The position numbers and the translations under genes were made by a program. Below are positions 21,386 through 32,757 of a stretch of 64,000 nucleotides of DNA, one piece after another (position 1 is the stretch's first letter; each line of letters opens with the position of its first letter). Source of the stretch: Plasmodiophora brassicae. Its lineage: Eukaryota; Endomyxa: Phytomyxea; Phytomyxea; Plasmodiophorida. The notes under the pieces are model-generated. The model was not told where the DNA came from, did no database searches, and saw nothing but the letters and a program-made list of their open reading frames with translations. Location: the NCBI GenBank assembly GCA_036867785.1, contig CP145411.1:1550001-1614000 (forward strand), in the 5' to 3' direction.

Positions 21386-22959
21386 ATGCCACTGGTGGAC
21401 TCGAGAACGCAACCGTTGGTGGAAGACCACCACGTCTACAATTGCCCGTCGACGGAGGACCTGCCCACCAGGCTGGGCGTGAAGCCGATCTCGGATGACG
21501 GTGGTCCAGTGAACACGTTCCTGGTGCTGTTCCTGTGCGGCCTGGTCAATTTCAACATTGTCGGAACGGCGTCGCGCTATGCCCTGACTCTGCTGCGCCG
21601 CGTCCTCGTGTACCAGGTGCACATCGCGGTCGCCGTTGTGGTCGGATCTGCACAATCGTTTCTCGCCAACGCTCTCTGAGAGATTGGGTGCCAGGTCATT
21701 TCGGTGCTGTACGTCTCGTACAAGGCCATCGTTTCGTATCGTGCTCGCGTCGATGAGGCCAAACGGAAGGTCGACATTGCGATGTCGGTCGCTGGTAGCG
21801 CCAGGCGAATGCAAAGCGGGTTCCCACCAGCGTTTCCGAACGGGTGGTACAAGGTTGCTCTCAGCGAAGAAGTGGATGTCGGGCAGGTTATCTACGTCAA
21901 GTGCCTTGGCCTAGACCTGGCCGTGTTTCGCGGGGAAGACGGCCACGCCGGCGTTGTCGGCGCCTATTGTCCTCACATGGGCGCCAATGTCGCTGTCGGC
22001 GGACGCGTCAAAGGCAACTGTGTGGAGTGCCCGTTCCACCTTTGGACATTTGACCGCTCCGGCAAGTGCACGGGTGTGCCATACTCGGAGCGGAAGGCGC
22101 CTGAGAAGGCGTCCCTGAAGGTGCGCCGGTTGCTCGGCTCCCGGTTGTTGTATTCCCTCTGACCGTCCTGCCTGATCACAGAAATATGAGGCGATTGAGT
22201 ACCACATGGTCATCATGATCTGGTACCATGCGGACGACGAACCAAGCACGTACTACCCTCCACTGATTCCCGAAATTGCCGACGGGCGATTCGTTTACGG
22301 CGGGCGCGTTCGTCGCGATATGAAGATGCACGTCTTCGAAATAGCGGAGAATTCCGTCGACTACGCCCACTTCCAGACGCTGCATCATTCACCAAATTTC
22401 CCGCTGCTGAGGAGCTTGTTCTCCATCACGCACAAGATCACCTGGACTCGTAGTCCCGATCCTTCCAAACCGCAAGAGATGTTCATGACCGATGAAGCCT
22501 ATCTCGTCCTGTGCGGGATTCACCTGCCAGTAACGAGTTCCATTGCGCACGTTCACTTCTGTGGCGCATCCGTCCTGTACTTCACGTTCTGGACACCGCT
22601 GGGCCGTGTTGCTCTCCTGAAGACGGCACGGCCGGAGGCCCCGTTCTACCAGCTCGTGGAGGACGTCTGGTTCCGCGATCCTCGTCTCCCGTACTTCGTT
22701 GGCGCCGCGATTGCCAGCATATTCTACTAGTCAGTCAACCACCCGCCGCATCTGTCGCATCGTATCTGATTTTGGCCACGCGTGGCGCAGTGCCTTCTCG
22801 GAAGACGACATCATCTGGGAGAACAAGGCCTGGGAGACGAAACCGTGGGTCGTGCAGGGCGATGGCCCGCTGACGAAGGTTCGCCCCTGGGAGCAGCAGT
22901 TCTTTTCCGCCGGCAGCGCCCGCAAATCGGCGGAAGCGTGCGGCCAGTTCGAGTGGTGA
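21386..22959 (+). CDS. Rieske oxygenase, DAF-36/Neverland-type (cholesterol 7-desaturase-like)
   Basis: A multi-exon gene. An N-terminal membrane anchor (PVNTFLVLFLCGLVNFNIVG) is spliced over a 78-nt intron (21617-21694) to VISVLYVSYKAIVSYRARV. The Rieske [2Fe-2S] domain follows with both ligand pairs, CPHMGANVAVGG and CVECPFHLW, preceded by FPNGWYKVALSEE. After another intron comes the catalytic half: IWYHADDEPSTYYPPLIPEI, then the mononuclear iron motif HVFEIAENSVDYAHFQTLHH (Asp and two His). The last exon ends FSEDDIIWENKAW and VRPWEQQFFS, as in DAF-36/Neverland proteins. These ER-membrane enzymes make 7-dehydrosterol from sterol; related proteins occur in ciliates and animals. The start is provisional because upstream exons may exist. 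The third intron (near 22700-22735) is inferred. Confidence 0.75.
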
Positions 22960-23229
22960 CCGCGTCCTCCGTGAATCCCGTTCCCTTTCGATTACAGCTC
23001 ATTGTTATTTTACCAACGTGTTCTCACCCGCTAATAACTCGTTTTCATGAAAACGAGGACAGCAAACGGCGTTGCAACTTGCAAGAAAGCGCCCGGCGAC
23101 GAGTCCGATTTCCGGTCACGCGTCGCCCGTTTTTTGGGGGAAATGCCGAAAGGGGGAAGGGGGCGATTCTCACCTGAACCGAATTGAGGAGGGTGAGGCG
23201 CCGCGAGGTCATTTTGTAATCGGGTCGGG

Positions 23230-23726
23230 ATGGCGATGATGGGGGCCGGTCGTCGCCTGGCGTCGGGGGCGGCGTCGTCCGGGTGGCAGCGCTGCCTGGC
23301 GACGACGCAGGCGGCGGCGCGCGTGTCGCAGCCGGCCGCGCCGATCGAGAAAGGTACGTAGCGGGGGGCGGCGGGCCCTGGCCCGATGCGGAGCTGGTCC
23401 TGACGCTGCGCCTAGCGTCATGGCATTCGGCGCGGCTCCTGCACGCGTCCAGCGTGGCGATGGCGGTGCTGACGCCTGCCGCGGTCGTACTGAGCCCATC
23501 GGCCCTGAACCTCCCTGTCGATTTCGCGTTGTCGCTGGTGATGCCGGCGCATTCGGCGCTGGCCGTCAAGTGCATCATCGAGGACTATGTGCCACGCCCG
23601 GTCCAGGGCATCTCCAAGGCGATCTGGTATGCCGCCTGCGGCCTGACGTCGTTGGGCCTCCTGAAATTGACCGTGTCTGGCCCTGGCGTCACCGAGTCCG
23701 TCAAGGAGCTCTGGCGGGAGAAATAA
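23230..23726 (+). CDS. SDHD: Succinate dehydrogenase membrane anchor subunit D
   Basis: Exons 23230-23353 and 23416-23726 (62-nt intron) give 144 aa. The first exon is a basic, Ala-rich mitochondrial presequence (MAMMGAGRRLASGAASSG). The mature part carries three spans. It begins SWHSARLLHASSVAMAVLTPAAV, continues ALSLVMPAHSALAVKCIIEDYVP, which matches the heme-ligand His and the quinone-site Asp-Tyr of SdhD, and ends IWYAACGLTSLGLLKLTVSGPG. With SDHC it anchors the flavoprotein and iron-sulfur subunits of complex II in the inner membrane and forms the ubiquinone site. Length and motif spacing are normal for the family. Confidence 0.82.
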
Positions 23727-23794
23727 ATCGACGGTCAGTGCCAGCGGCTTCCGTTCGCTGATCGTGCGTTTCGCTTGATGCCACAGGTCGCTGT

Positions 23795-24544
23795 TTATGC
23801 CGCTCCGAATTCGATGGCTTCGCCTTGCGCCTGCGATGCTGCCGCCCGCCTCGCGGCCAACCTCGCGTCGATCCGTTGCATCTCGGCAATGATCGCGGGC
23901 CGTAATCGCTCCAGGGGGCCGAGGATGCGCCGCTCGATCGTGCGGATGTCGTGGTGCTTGATGAGGCTGGCGAACAGCGGGCCTCCTCGCGACGTATCAC
24001 GCGCGAGGAACCGCAACACGGTCGCCATCTTTGTCGGCATCGCTGTGCACAGTGACCGGACGTTTCCGATGCCGAACGCGTCGAGGCGCATCAGCAGGAT
24101 GTAGATGATGACGCCGTCAATGTCGCGGTCGCACTGTCGCAACCCGGTAATCTCGTCCAGCATCGCGTTGATCATTCGCGACTCCTTCTCGATCGCCGCC
24201 GTCATCTCCAGGACGAACGCTTGGTCCTTGGCCGATAACGACGGGTACATGGTTGGCAGATTATCGGCTAGCTGTTTCGGCGGGGGCAAACGCGTTCGGA
24301 ACGCGAACTGGGACCCGTAGAACGTGCTCGCTGTTCGTAACAATTTCATCAAGGGCCGTGCCGGAAGGTTCGGGTCGATCGACAGCGGCAACGGCTCGCA
24401 GCTGGTCGACGATGCCGACGAGGCTGATTCACCGCCCCATGACGGTTTGACTCGGTGGACGCGCTTAGGGGTCTCACGACACGCTGACGACATGTGCGAG
24501 ATTTCGTGCGGGATCCACGGGCGATCGTCGATATCTTCATGCAA
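23795..24544 (-). CDS. Unrecognised helical protein
   Basis: An uninterrupted 249-aa frame. It has a low-complexity Ser-rich N-terminus, then predominantly helical sequence with blocks such as SLSAKDQAFVLEMTAAIEKES, GVIIYILLMRLDAFGIGNV and HHDIRTIERRILGPLERLRPA. The C-terminus is an Ala/Arg-rich helix (AEMQRIDARLAARRAAASQA). No membrane span, signal peptide or domain I recognise. It converges on SDHD (69 bp between stop codons) and shares its orientation with the next gene 40 bp upstream. Codon use looks genuine and long antisense frames are absent, so I regard it as a real gene. Confidence 0.5.
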   Translation of the reverse strand: MHEDIDDRPWIPHEISHMSSACRETPKRVHRVKPSWGGESASSASSTSCEPLPLSIDPNLPARPLMKLLRTASTFYGSQFAFRTRLPPPKQLADNLPTMYPSLSAKDQAFVLEMTAAIEKESRMINAMLDEITGLRQCDRDIDGVIIYILLMRLDAFGIGNVRSLCTAMPTKMATVLRFLARDTSRGGPLFASLIKHHDIRTIERRILGPLERLRPAIIAEMQRIDARLAARRAAASQAQGEAIEFGAA

Positions 24545-24584
24545 GCGGTGGCGACTTGCTGTGTATTGAGAGGTCGGTTTCCAT

Positions 24585-25211
24585 CTACGACTCCTGGACG
24601 ACCTCGCATCGATGAGCCTGCGGGAATCGACTGGAGTGCCCTTTGTGAGCGGCGATGAAGGCAGGGCTGTATCCGACCAGACGCGCCACTTCGTCGACAG
24701 ACTTGCCGCGATACTGTGGCGCGTTCAGGAACGGGCAACCTGGCATGAAGCCCAGCGCCTGTAGCTGTCGTTCACTCATCCGCGACAACGGGACCCGTCC
24801 CCATTCCTCGATCGTCAGCTCCCTGCCAAGAAGGTGGGCGATCTCGCGCAGCTCGGGATCAGTATAAACGTCGACTTGCATGCGCTCCTGGTCGGTAATC
24901 CTGGTCTGCTCCTGCCTTGGCGTCGATCGAGCCGGCTGCGGCGTGTTGTTGACGGTCGGTTTTCGGTAGCGCCACAAGTCCCACTGCATTCGCAGGAACA
25001 TCGACGCCATAACGATGGGAAGGATCAAGTACAGCCAGCTAGGGTTGAACGGGAACCACTTCGGTGGGCCGTATTTCAGCTCTCGCATCCCGCCAGGCCC
25101 CACATTGTCGCGACCCATGTTGAACAGCAGGCCGTCATCAGGGTTGTCGGCGTTGGCGGTTGCGCATGCGTCGAAGACGACCATGGCCATTGCGATGCAT
25201 ACAGACAGCAT
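24585..25211 (-). CDS. Unrecognised single-span membrane protein with signal peptide
   Basis: The 208-aa product starts MLSVCIAMAMVVFDACATANA, a good signal peptide, then has a lumenal linker, a membrane span (SWLYLILPIVMASMFLRMQW) and a cytosolic-type tail. The tail has two similar helical blocks, LGRELTIEEWGRVPLSRM and QYRGKSVDEVARLVGYS, which may be a short repeat. The frame is open 24 codons further upstream, but the signal peptide supports 25211. Only 40 bp separate its stop from the next same-strand start. Confidence 0.5.
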   Translation of the reverse strand: MLSVCIAMAMVVFDACATANADNPDDGLLFNMGRDNVGPGGMRELKYGPPKWFPFNPSWLYLILPIVMASMFLRMQWDLWRYRKPTVNNTPQPARSTPRQEQTRITDQERMQVDVYTDPELREIAHLLGRELTIEEWGRVPLSRMSERQLQALGFMPGCPFLNAPQYRGKSVDEVARLVGYSPAFIAAHKGHSSRFPQAHRCEVVQES

Positions 25212-25468
25212 GCTATGACGACCTGACGGCACTCGCCGGCGCGTTGATAACAGAACCTTGGCCAGGGCTTTGCACCTTCGCACGACTATTGCTATGCTGC
25301 GACACCGACTGCCTTCTGTAACGGTATGCCATGCAGCATCGCAAGCGTACTGCTCGTCTGCTCACGAACAAGGGCGCGGCGCGCTTCACATTGCAAGGTG
25401 GATTGAAGCATAAAGAACCTGGACAATCAAATTGTAATGATACACTGCAACGGAGAACGGCGGTACAC

Positions 25469-26561
25469 TTATTTCTTGCGCTGTCTCATCGCGAGCTCCT
25501 CCATCATGCTCATGGGCTTTCGAGCAGGAGGTGGCTTGGGTGCAGATGCCGCCTCGCTTGCAGGCACGGACGTCTTCGACAGCTTCTTTCCTGCACGGAT
25601 GGCCGCCATCAACTCAGACCGAGCGTCGTCACCTGCAAAGAGCGATTCAGGTGCTGAGTCACAATTACAGACACGTCGACGAACCTGAGGCATTCGACAA
25701 GGGCGGTGGAGCAGACGCGTTCGATGGTGGTGGTGGAGGCGGAGGCGCTCCGCCCAAAGCCGGCGGAGGAGGCGGGGGCGGAGGCGCCCCGCCCAAAGCA
25801 GGCGGAGGAGGCGGAGGCGGAGGCGCTCCGCCGCCCAAAGGTGGAGGAGGTGGAGGAGGTGGTGGCGGTGCTGACGCTAAGGGAGGCGGAGGAGGATGCC
25901 GAGCAACTCCACCCAACGGAGGAGGTGGCGGTGGCATCCCTCCCGCCAATGGTGGCGGTGGAGGTGGAACGGCACTGGCTATTGGTGGGGGTGGCGGAGC
26001 AGGACCAGAACGAGCAAGGGGAGGGGGTGGTGGCGGAAGCCCTGAGCCAATCACTGGTGGTCGCGGCAGTCCAGTTGCAGGTGGAGGAGGAGGAGGAACA
26101 CCTCGAGTTATCGGAGGTGGAGGGTTTCGCACCTGAGTCGGTGAAGGCGGCGGTGGCGCTCCAGTAACAGGAGGGGGAGGCGGAGGCGGGTGACGACCAG
26201 CGATGGGAGGCCTTGATGGAGGGGGCATTCTACCAGCTAATGGAGCCGGAGGTGGGGGACCACCTGGTGGGGCGTTACTACCCGCCGACAAATCAACAGA
26301 TGATGGAAGCGGAGGAGGAGGAGGCGGCGGTGGCACAGCAGTCGGTAATGAAGGAGGCCCAGCGACGACCTGGGGCGGTGGCGGTGGTGGAGGCGGTGCC
26401 GTGGATTGGGCGTTCGGTGGAGGTGGCCGTACTGGTTGACGCAATGCTGGTTGCGGAGCGACAGGCGGAGGAATAGGAGCAGGTGGAGCAGGGGGTGCAA
26501 CGAACCCTGACGGCATGGAGCCGATCTGGGAGGCAGCGATCGACTGCTTTTGAGGTGGCAT
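25469..26561 (-). CDS. Polyproline plus WH2/VASP-like actin-binding protein (or C-terminal part of a CYFIP fusion)
   Basis: About 290 residues of profilin-binding type polyproline (runs of 5-10 Pro with A/G/L/V spacers, 26500-25720) lead through a 56-nt intron (about 25631-25686) to [22 protein letters not shown], a canonical WH2 (actin-monomer binding) motif. A basic end follows, [12 protein letters not shown], resembling the F-actin binding FAB block of Ena/VASP or a formin DAD. There is no acidic Arp2/3-binding tail, so it is not a classical WASP/WAVE VCA. The first Met is at 26561, only 20 bp after the stop that ends the unspliced CYFIP frame at 26582. The polyproline frame is open upstream without a Met, so fusion to CYFIP by splicing is plausible. 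Confidence 0.7.
25722..26420 (-). repeat. Degenerate GC-rich polyproline-coding repeat
   Basis: Imperfect tandem units (plus strand ggtggaggcggaggc with gctccgcccaaagc spacers) encode [17 protein letters not shown] repeats on the minus strand. The best-conserved units are three near-identical copies of about 51-54 bp at roughly 25735-25850. The plus strand reads as Gly-rich open frames, which are antisense shadows. Confidence 0.65.
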
Positions 26562-26581
26562 AGCACCAGGAGGTGCAACCG

Positions 26582-29500
26582 TCACATTGCTACTGACCCT
26601 GCGAGCTGGATACACACATTTAGAAATGAGATGATATGCAAGACCGTCCCGAATGGCTTACAAGCAGTATCACTGGCGTTTACAGACACGTCTTGATCCG
26701 GGCGGAGCATCACAACAGGGCGCTGATTAGGGCTCTCGATATGGGCTTCGCAGATCGAGAAGATGTAGCTGTTGAGCAGCTTGATGCTAGAGCCTTCCTC
26801 AAGTATCCGTTTCACAAACGGGAATAACTGATTCAAGATGGTTAGACCAATACCAAACGGTAGCTGTCGGGCGTAACGAACGAACCTCTTGTTCAGGCGT
26901 CAGCTTGGATTTCTTGGTCTTCTTGACGTCGACGAACAAGTTCGTCGGAGCGATCATCTGCATGCGAAGAATGTAGTAGACGAAGTCTAGCGCTTCGAAT
27001 CGCGAACGGAATCCGCAGATATGAAGAAGGGTGACACCAGCCCATGAAAACCCATCACCAAACGTTTGCTTGTCCGACAGCTTCGTGCCCTCAATCTGCT
27101 CAGGTGTTGGCGTGAGGAATATGAACTGCATGGCCGACCAGAGCCGGCACAAGTCTCGAGGCGTCTCCAGATCCAGAACTCCATTGGTAGCAGGCTTACC
27201 GAGCCACTCCCCCAGGGCTTTCGATTTTTGAATGCTGGCGTACAGCCGGTCAAGGCAGACCGTCAGTAGGGGAGTCTCCACTCTGGAGCTGAATCCCCCC
27301 AGCAGTGCACAAGTCTGAGGCATGTATCAAACAGGGACACATCTTACATATGCCACTGAGCTGACCTGCTGCGCGCATGTTCTTAAATTCGCTGGCAGGG
27401 ACATGTCGCGTGACAGTTTGTCGAAGATGGGGATTACCGATGCTTCCGCTACCTGGACGAGCTTACCATTGGCATCAGCAGAGATTCCCATGAACTGGGA
27501 AGCGATGTTGAAATCCCAGAGGTTGCTTTCGCACAGGGCGAGAGACAACTGGTGAATGAAAGCCAGAGAATTGCCCTACGATCCGGTTGGTTAACGTGCA
27601 TGCAACTGCCATAGTGCACAGCGGAACATACAATTTCCCTCAAGATCTGAAACAGTTGGGACCGTAGGTTATCGTACGCGGCCAGAGGCTTGAGCTTCAG
27701 GTCAAAGTAACCGTACCCGCCGATGACACCATACTTGAGCGATGGAAGTTTGATAGGATCCATCGAATCCATCAACACCTTCGCGTACGATGCAAAGACG
27801 TAGTTCACCTGGGGAACAAGTCAACCGCCATCCCATTCATTCAGTGGCCATTCGGACCTTATCCTCCATTGAAGAGCACAACTGGTCGAAAAGCGTCGTA
27901 AGGTCCTCCACATCAATCAAATTGAGAACGGCCTGAATGTGCTCATTGCCAAAGTACTCGCGCGACACTTTGAGAGCATCGGTGAACGCTTTGTTGAATC
28001 GGGCCGTATACCAGAACTGCGACATAAACGGCGGCATCGAATCACGAGGAGGCGGTTCAACGAAAGACACAGGGCCGCGGTTGAACAATTGCATCGGCGT
28101 ATCGAAACAGAAGTTTGGAAAGACATCAGCGACAAGTTCGGAAAACACGTGAACAACGATGCGGCCACGGAAAGGCGCAAATCGTGTGTTCTCGTTGACC
28201 TCACTGAATATCGTCTCGTACGGGTCCAGTGTCAGGTGCTCCGCAAGCAGCCGATGCGCCAGTTCCGTCTGCTCGAGTATAGACTTGAGCTCGACAATGG
28301 ACGTCAAATCGCTGCTTTCAAAACGCGCAATGGCCATATCCACGTTCTGCCTACGACGTGTTACGTGTAAGATGATGGAGAGTAGATTCAACTTTGCAAC
28401 ATTGCCAACAACCTGAAATAGCCATTGATGTGCTGTGCTAGCAGCCGCCGTAGATCAACTGAACGACCAAGAAGACGGACGTCGCGTTGTTCAAGAAGCG
28501 CGATATACCTTGGGAAGATGATTAGATTTGAGACGCAAAAGCAAACGTTGCGGTGAAGTACCCCGAAGCGGTTGGGTCATATTTACGCCAGCACCTCGTT
28601 CGTTGTTCAAGCACCTGTTTTTGGTCATGGTCAAGAAGGATCGCAGACGCAATGCCTTTGAAACATGTGAACACATTCATCGCGAGAGTGTAAACCTGCA
28701 TCGTTATTAGTTACTGCCTTGCCCCACATCGGAATAAACGACTGACAAGAGTGTTGAACGCCAGATTCAGCTCAGCTTCTATTTCGCGAAACAGGAACTG
28801 CTGTTTCATTTGAGTGAGTGCCCGAGAAGCAGCATCATTGTAAATGTCCACGCAGAAGAACAGGTTGTCGGATATGGCAGGCACAGAAATAACGTGCTCG
28901 GCCAGCAAGAACGGAAGCGACATGGAGATCGGAAATTGGACGCACTGTTTCAGCACACAATTCCATGAGTTCAGTGCGCATACACTGAAGAAATCCTATC
29001 AGACCTTCGTGATCTCCAGATAGAACTCCCTAAACCACAAGTCGCTCATATCGGTACAAGCATCAAGCGTTGCTTTGAAGTCCAGGACGTATGAGTAGAA
29101 GAACGTCCTTTCATAGAAGCGCTCAAAGTCTGGGAGCTGGTCTTTCTGGATGTCTTTCTCGGTGAACATGCCCCCCTGCATCCCTTTCGACTTTTCAGAG
29201 AAAACCTGAAGAGATAGACGCCTAGCAACGGTTTAGATTATACGGGGGGCGTGAATAGGACAATCCCACCTGATGAGGAAGAGTTGGGTAGTCGAAGGCT
29301 GAACGCAGCGCTTGGGAAAATCGTGGGATGCGTTCTTCATGTTCTTCGAGCGGGTCTTGTAATCGAGGGATTGTGTGGCGTCTGGAGCCCAGTCGGCACC
29401 AATAGACCGCATAAGGCACATAGCTTGGCGCACTTCGTCACGTCCTGGGGGCGCATTCAGAGAACACAAGCAACGACCAGGGCGTTTCTCACTAACCTCG

Positions 29501-31592
29501 TTTGTAGGCTTTGCGAAGAGGCCTAGATAGCGTTGTCTGGAGGTATTCCTGCAATTCATCATGCATTGCGCGCCTGATTACAGGCCCGACGTATGTCTCG
29601 GAATCGCGAAGCATGAGACCGACCCCTGAAAAAGGTGAGCTCACCGCAGCAACCTATGCGAAGCAGCGACACCTTTGAGCATGCTAAGAACATCGCTAAG
29701 GACCGTCAGCTCCGCTTTGGAATAGTTGTATCTGTCAACGCATTCGAAGTTGAACCCGTTCCCTTCGGCACCTCCGAGGCCCTGAGACCAAGAAATCGAA
29801 GATGTCAGTAAATATAACAGCACGTTCATGAAGAACGCCCTCACCGGAATTGTCTTAGGATCAACTGGGTTTGCCCGTTTGAACGCGGATTGTTCTTTGA
29901 TCGCAGCATGCCATTTCGACATTAATCGAAACCCGTCAACAACGCGGTCGAAGACTTCACGCCCTGTCGCACGGTCCATTGGCGAGTCATCGTGGCCTTG
30001 CGCCCGGGCTTTGACTGAGTTCAGAACCTGGTCCGAACAAGCGTTAGGCACCGAACCCAAATAAAATGACAACGATTGTTACCTGCAGGAACGTGTTGGT
30101 GAATAAATTGTACTCAGCCTGAATCGACTGCCTTTGGTTGATGAGCAGGAAGTGTCCCATATCACCGCCGATCCACTGGCTTTCCATTTTCGCTTCATCG
30201 TAATTGCAGCATCGCCGCAACACGAACTTGATGTTGAGGTGCTACACGATACGCCTCAGACGAATGCGGGGAATCGGACAGAGCGAAACAAGAGTACCAT
30301 ATCACCAAACAGGGGAAGGTATTGATATCCGCGGAAGACCTGTCTGATCGCTTCTATCTGGAAGCGTTTCGCCTTGAAAGCGTTTGCCGTATTTTTCGTT
30401 TCTCCGTCAAACAGAAACACGGTATTGATCAGCACGCGTAACAGCATATGCTTCTCGTCCGCTAGCATATACATCTTCTTGTTCAGCGCAGCGAGCGCAT
30501 CGTCGGCGATCAGAATAAGGACCTCCTGATAGCCAGAGATCTTTTGAATCTCCGTTCTCAGGTGAGTGATGATGAGGTCATTGGGATGCTGCGGGTTGCC
30601 CAAGAACATTTGCAGATTGTGAATGTCATCGGCAATGGAATCAGAATCTGGGATTTCCGCCCTGATATTGGAGAACGACCGCTGCAGAAACAAACGTCAG
30701 AGGGTGTCGACATAGCGAAGGGGTACACGTATTTACCTTATATCGCGCGAAATCATTCTGGAAACAGGCCTTCATGTCCTTCAGGGAATCCAGTATCGCT
30801 AGCCTGTCGATCACTTTCTGAAGCATGCGGATGTGCTCGTCGCTGCACACCTCGTTCTTGGACGCGGGTTGCACCTGTCCCAAATCAGCGGCCAGCCGCG
30901 GCAAGAACAGGTGCCGCTCCGTACCATTTGCCTGTAGGTGCGAATGAAGACAGCGATCGCCCTCTCGTGAAAGGCCGAAAATTCGTGCAGTTTGGCAATT
31001 TCGGGACGCAGAACCGCGAACGTTCTAGAGCGAAACGTCAGACTTGCTGCCGCGCTGACTCCAGTGGACGTCCTGCCATACCGATGATGGATGTCTTTGC
31101 GTGCTTCGTCATCTACTTCATTCTTCATCATCGGCAGCGCTTTTGAGCAACTCCTGTTAAATTCCGAGCACGGTCAGCAGAGCATGCCAAACGGTTAGAC
31201 AGTAAGGCCGAACCGGTAGGAGTAGATCATTGAAATGAACCGGTTGCTCTCCTCGAAAACCTCATCCAGCGCTGTTAGGTTCTCGACCTCCTGCGTGGGA
31301 CGTCCTGTCAGAACGCACGCGAAGGCAAGCCGACAAGGAGGGTGACCTCTGTGAACGGCGTTTCATACGCTCGGATATCGAGGTACGTCTTCGACGGCGG
31401 CACTAACACGACCTGGTCAGATCGGACCAATACGAGACATCCGCATGGTCAACGCATACCGATGGGATCGACCGCAATCGATATGGACGCGGTCTCGATG
31501 TTGGCTCCCGACGCGAAGACCGGGATGTCATCCAGCGCGCGGACCTTCTCCAGCAGGACGTGGTCGTCGGCGGGCGCGGCCATGGACGCCAT
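26582..31592 (-). CDS. CYFIP: CYFIP (Sra-1/PIR121) subunit of the WAVE regulatory complex
   Basis: A gene of about 20 short exons. Recognisable blocks appear in family order. The N-terminus is [21 protein letters not shown], spliced on to [40 protein letters not shown]. Next come [20 protein letters not shown] with EKHMLLRVL and PLFGDM, and ATWYNYSK-type sequence near 29720. [20 protein letters not shown] and [12 protein letters not shown] follow, then [37 protein letters not shown] and [12 protein letters not shown]. Later are [39 protein letters not shown] and [21 protein letters not shown]. The end has [25 protein letters not shown] and [19 protein letters not shown] binds Rac-GTP and holds WAVE inactive. 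The start at 31583 or 31592 aligns with the animal N-terminus. The C-terminus may continue into the polyproline-WH2 segment. Confidence 0.85.
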
Positions 31593-31929
31593 GGCGATCG
31601 TTCGCGCTGCCGTCAGCCGATCCGGCGGCCTCGTCTCCAATCGACAGCCGCGACGGCTCGAAATGACCCGGACGGGCGACGACAGGGAATTTTTAGCATT
31701 CCTTTTCTTGGGACGGACCGACGACGCCAGTCGGCTCAAAAATAGAACCGTGGCGATGGCGGCCACCCACACTCGGCACCTGCCGATGCATGGCGCGCAG
31801 CGAAATTGGCAGACAGTTGCGCAGCCCTGCCTCTCGGGAGCGTTCGCTTGTCGCGCATACGGTTGGGGAATGTGAAGAAGGGATTGTAGTGAATGATGCT
31901 GGGCGTAACCTTGCCGGGAACAGTACTGT

Positions 31930-32430
31930 TGACCTACCTCGCGTCTTTGTTCAGGTACGTCAATGAACAGCCCAGTGGAATTTGGGTAAATCCCACTGTT
32001 CACGAACGCGCCTCCAACAAATAGGGCAGCGGCACTAAAGCGCTGCAAGACGCCCAATGGGAACACCATCATCCCATGACAGGCGTCATGCTGAACGAAA
32101 CCGGAACGATACCGATGATGCTGTAATTACTGCCGTCATACATACCCAGTGGTCCGGCCGCTTCCGAGCTGGTGCATTTATATCCTGCTATGGGAGAAAC
32201 TGAGTGACCGGTGCAAGCTTGCACATGAAAGTGTTTGATCTGTCATCCTGTTCGACAGAAGAATGACGTTGGGCCTAACGTTTAGCACACCACCATGGGT
32301 TCTTCTCGGACCAGGGCATTGGTACCGAGTACTGTAGGAGAACGCTAACCGATGAGCTTACGCTGAACAGTGCCGCACCGCAAATGACATTTCAGCACGA
32401 ACATGGCCTGGCGCTTCCCAGACGTTCAAA
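31930..32430 (-). pseudogene. Degraded head-to-head paralogue of the 7TM gene at 32758-33725
   Basis: Two blocks match the adjacent 7TM gene at DNA and protein level. About 32425-32295 reads CGAALFSVSSSVSVLLQYSVP against FGASLFATISSTSILLQYSVP, with the shared string ttctcctacagtactcggtacc. About 32115-31930 reads SIIGIVPVSFSMTPVM and GMMVFPLG against GIIGIIPVAFGIMPVI and GTMVFPGA, ending with an EQRRE/SRRRRE match. The blocks lie on the opposite strand and are separated by stops and frame changes, so no continuous product is possible. It is a broken duplicate, not an exon of CYFIP. The remaining 31600-31930 and 32440-32757 hold nothing I can assign. Confidence 0.65.
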
Positions 32431-32757
32431 CTGTTGAACAGGGCGAGACGCACCACCACCGCTGCTACAGACATGACGGAGACTACCCGACCAACAACCT
32501 CCATGTTCAAGCAGTGCCATGGCAGCATAATCCAATTGAACTATCATAACGATCAGCTCGTCTCCGAGCAACGTGTTATGACCGACGAAAGGCGATGTCC
32601 AGACTTCTTTGAATTTTGTAATATCGGAGGGAGAATAGCGGGACAGCTGTGGAAACCTCACGAGTGAGACCTTCTATGGTGGCTTGTCGATCATCGGATT
32701 AGATCGCCTTCCGCGCTGTAACGACCGTACTCGTCATACCTAACGGATAACCACGTA

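Noticed and set aside
25531-26136. Gly-rich open frame on the plus strand (GGGGGGG repeats)
   Set aside because: Antisense of the polyproline-coding repeat. The minus frame leads by a good splice into a WH2 motif.
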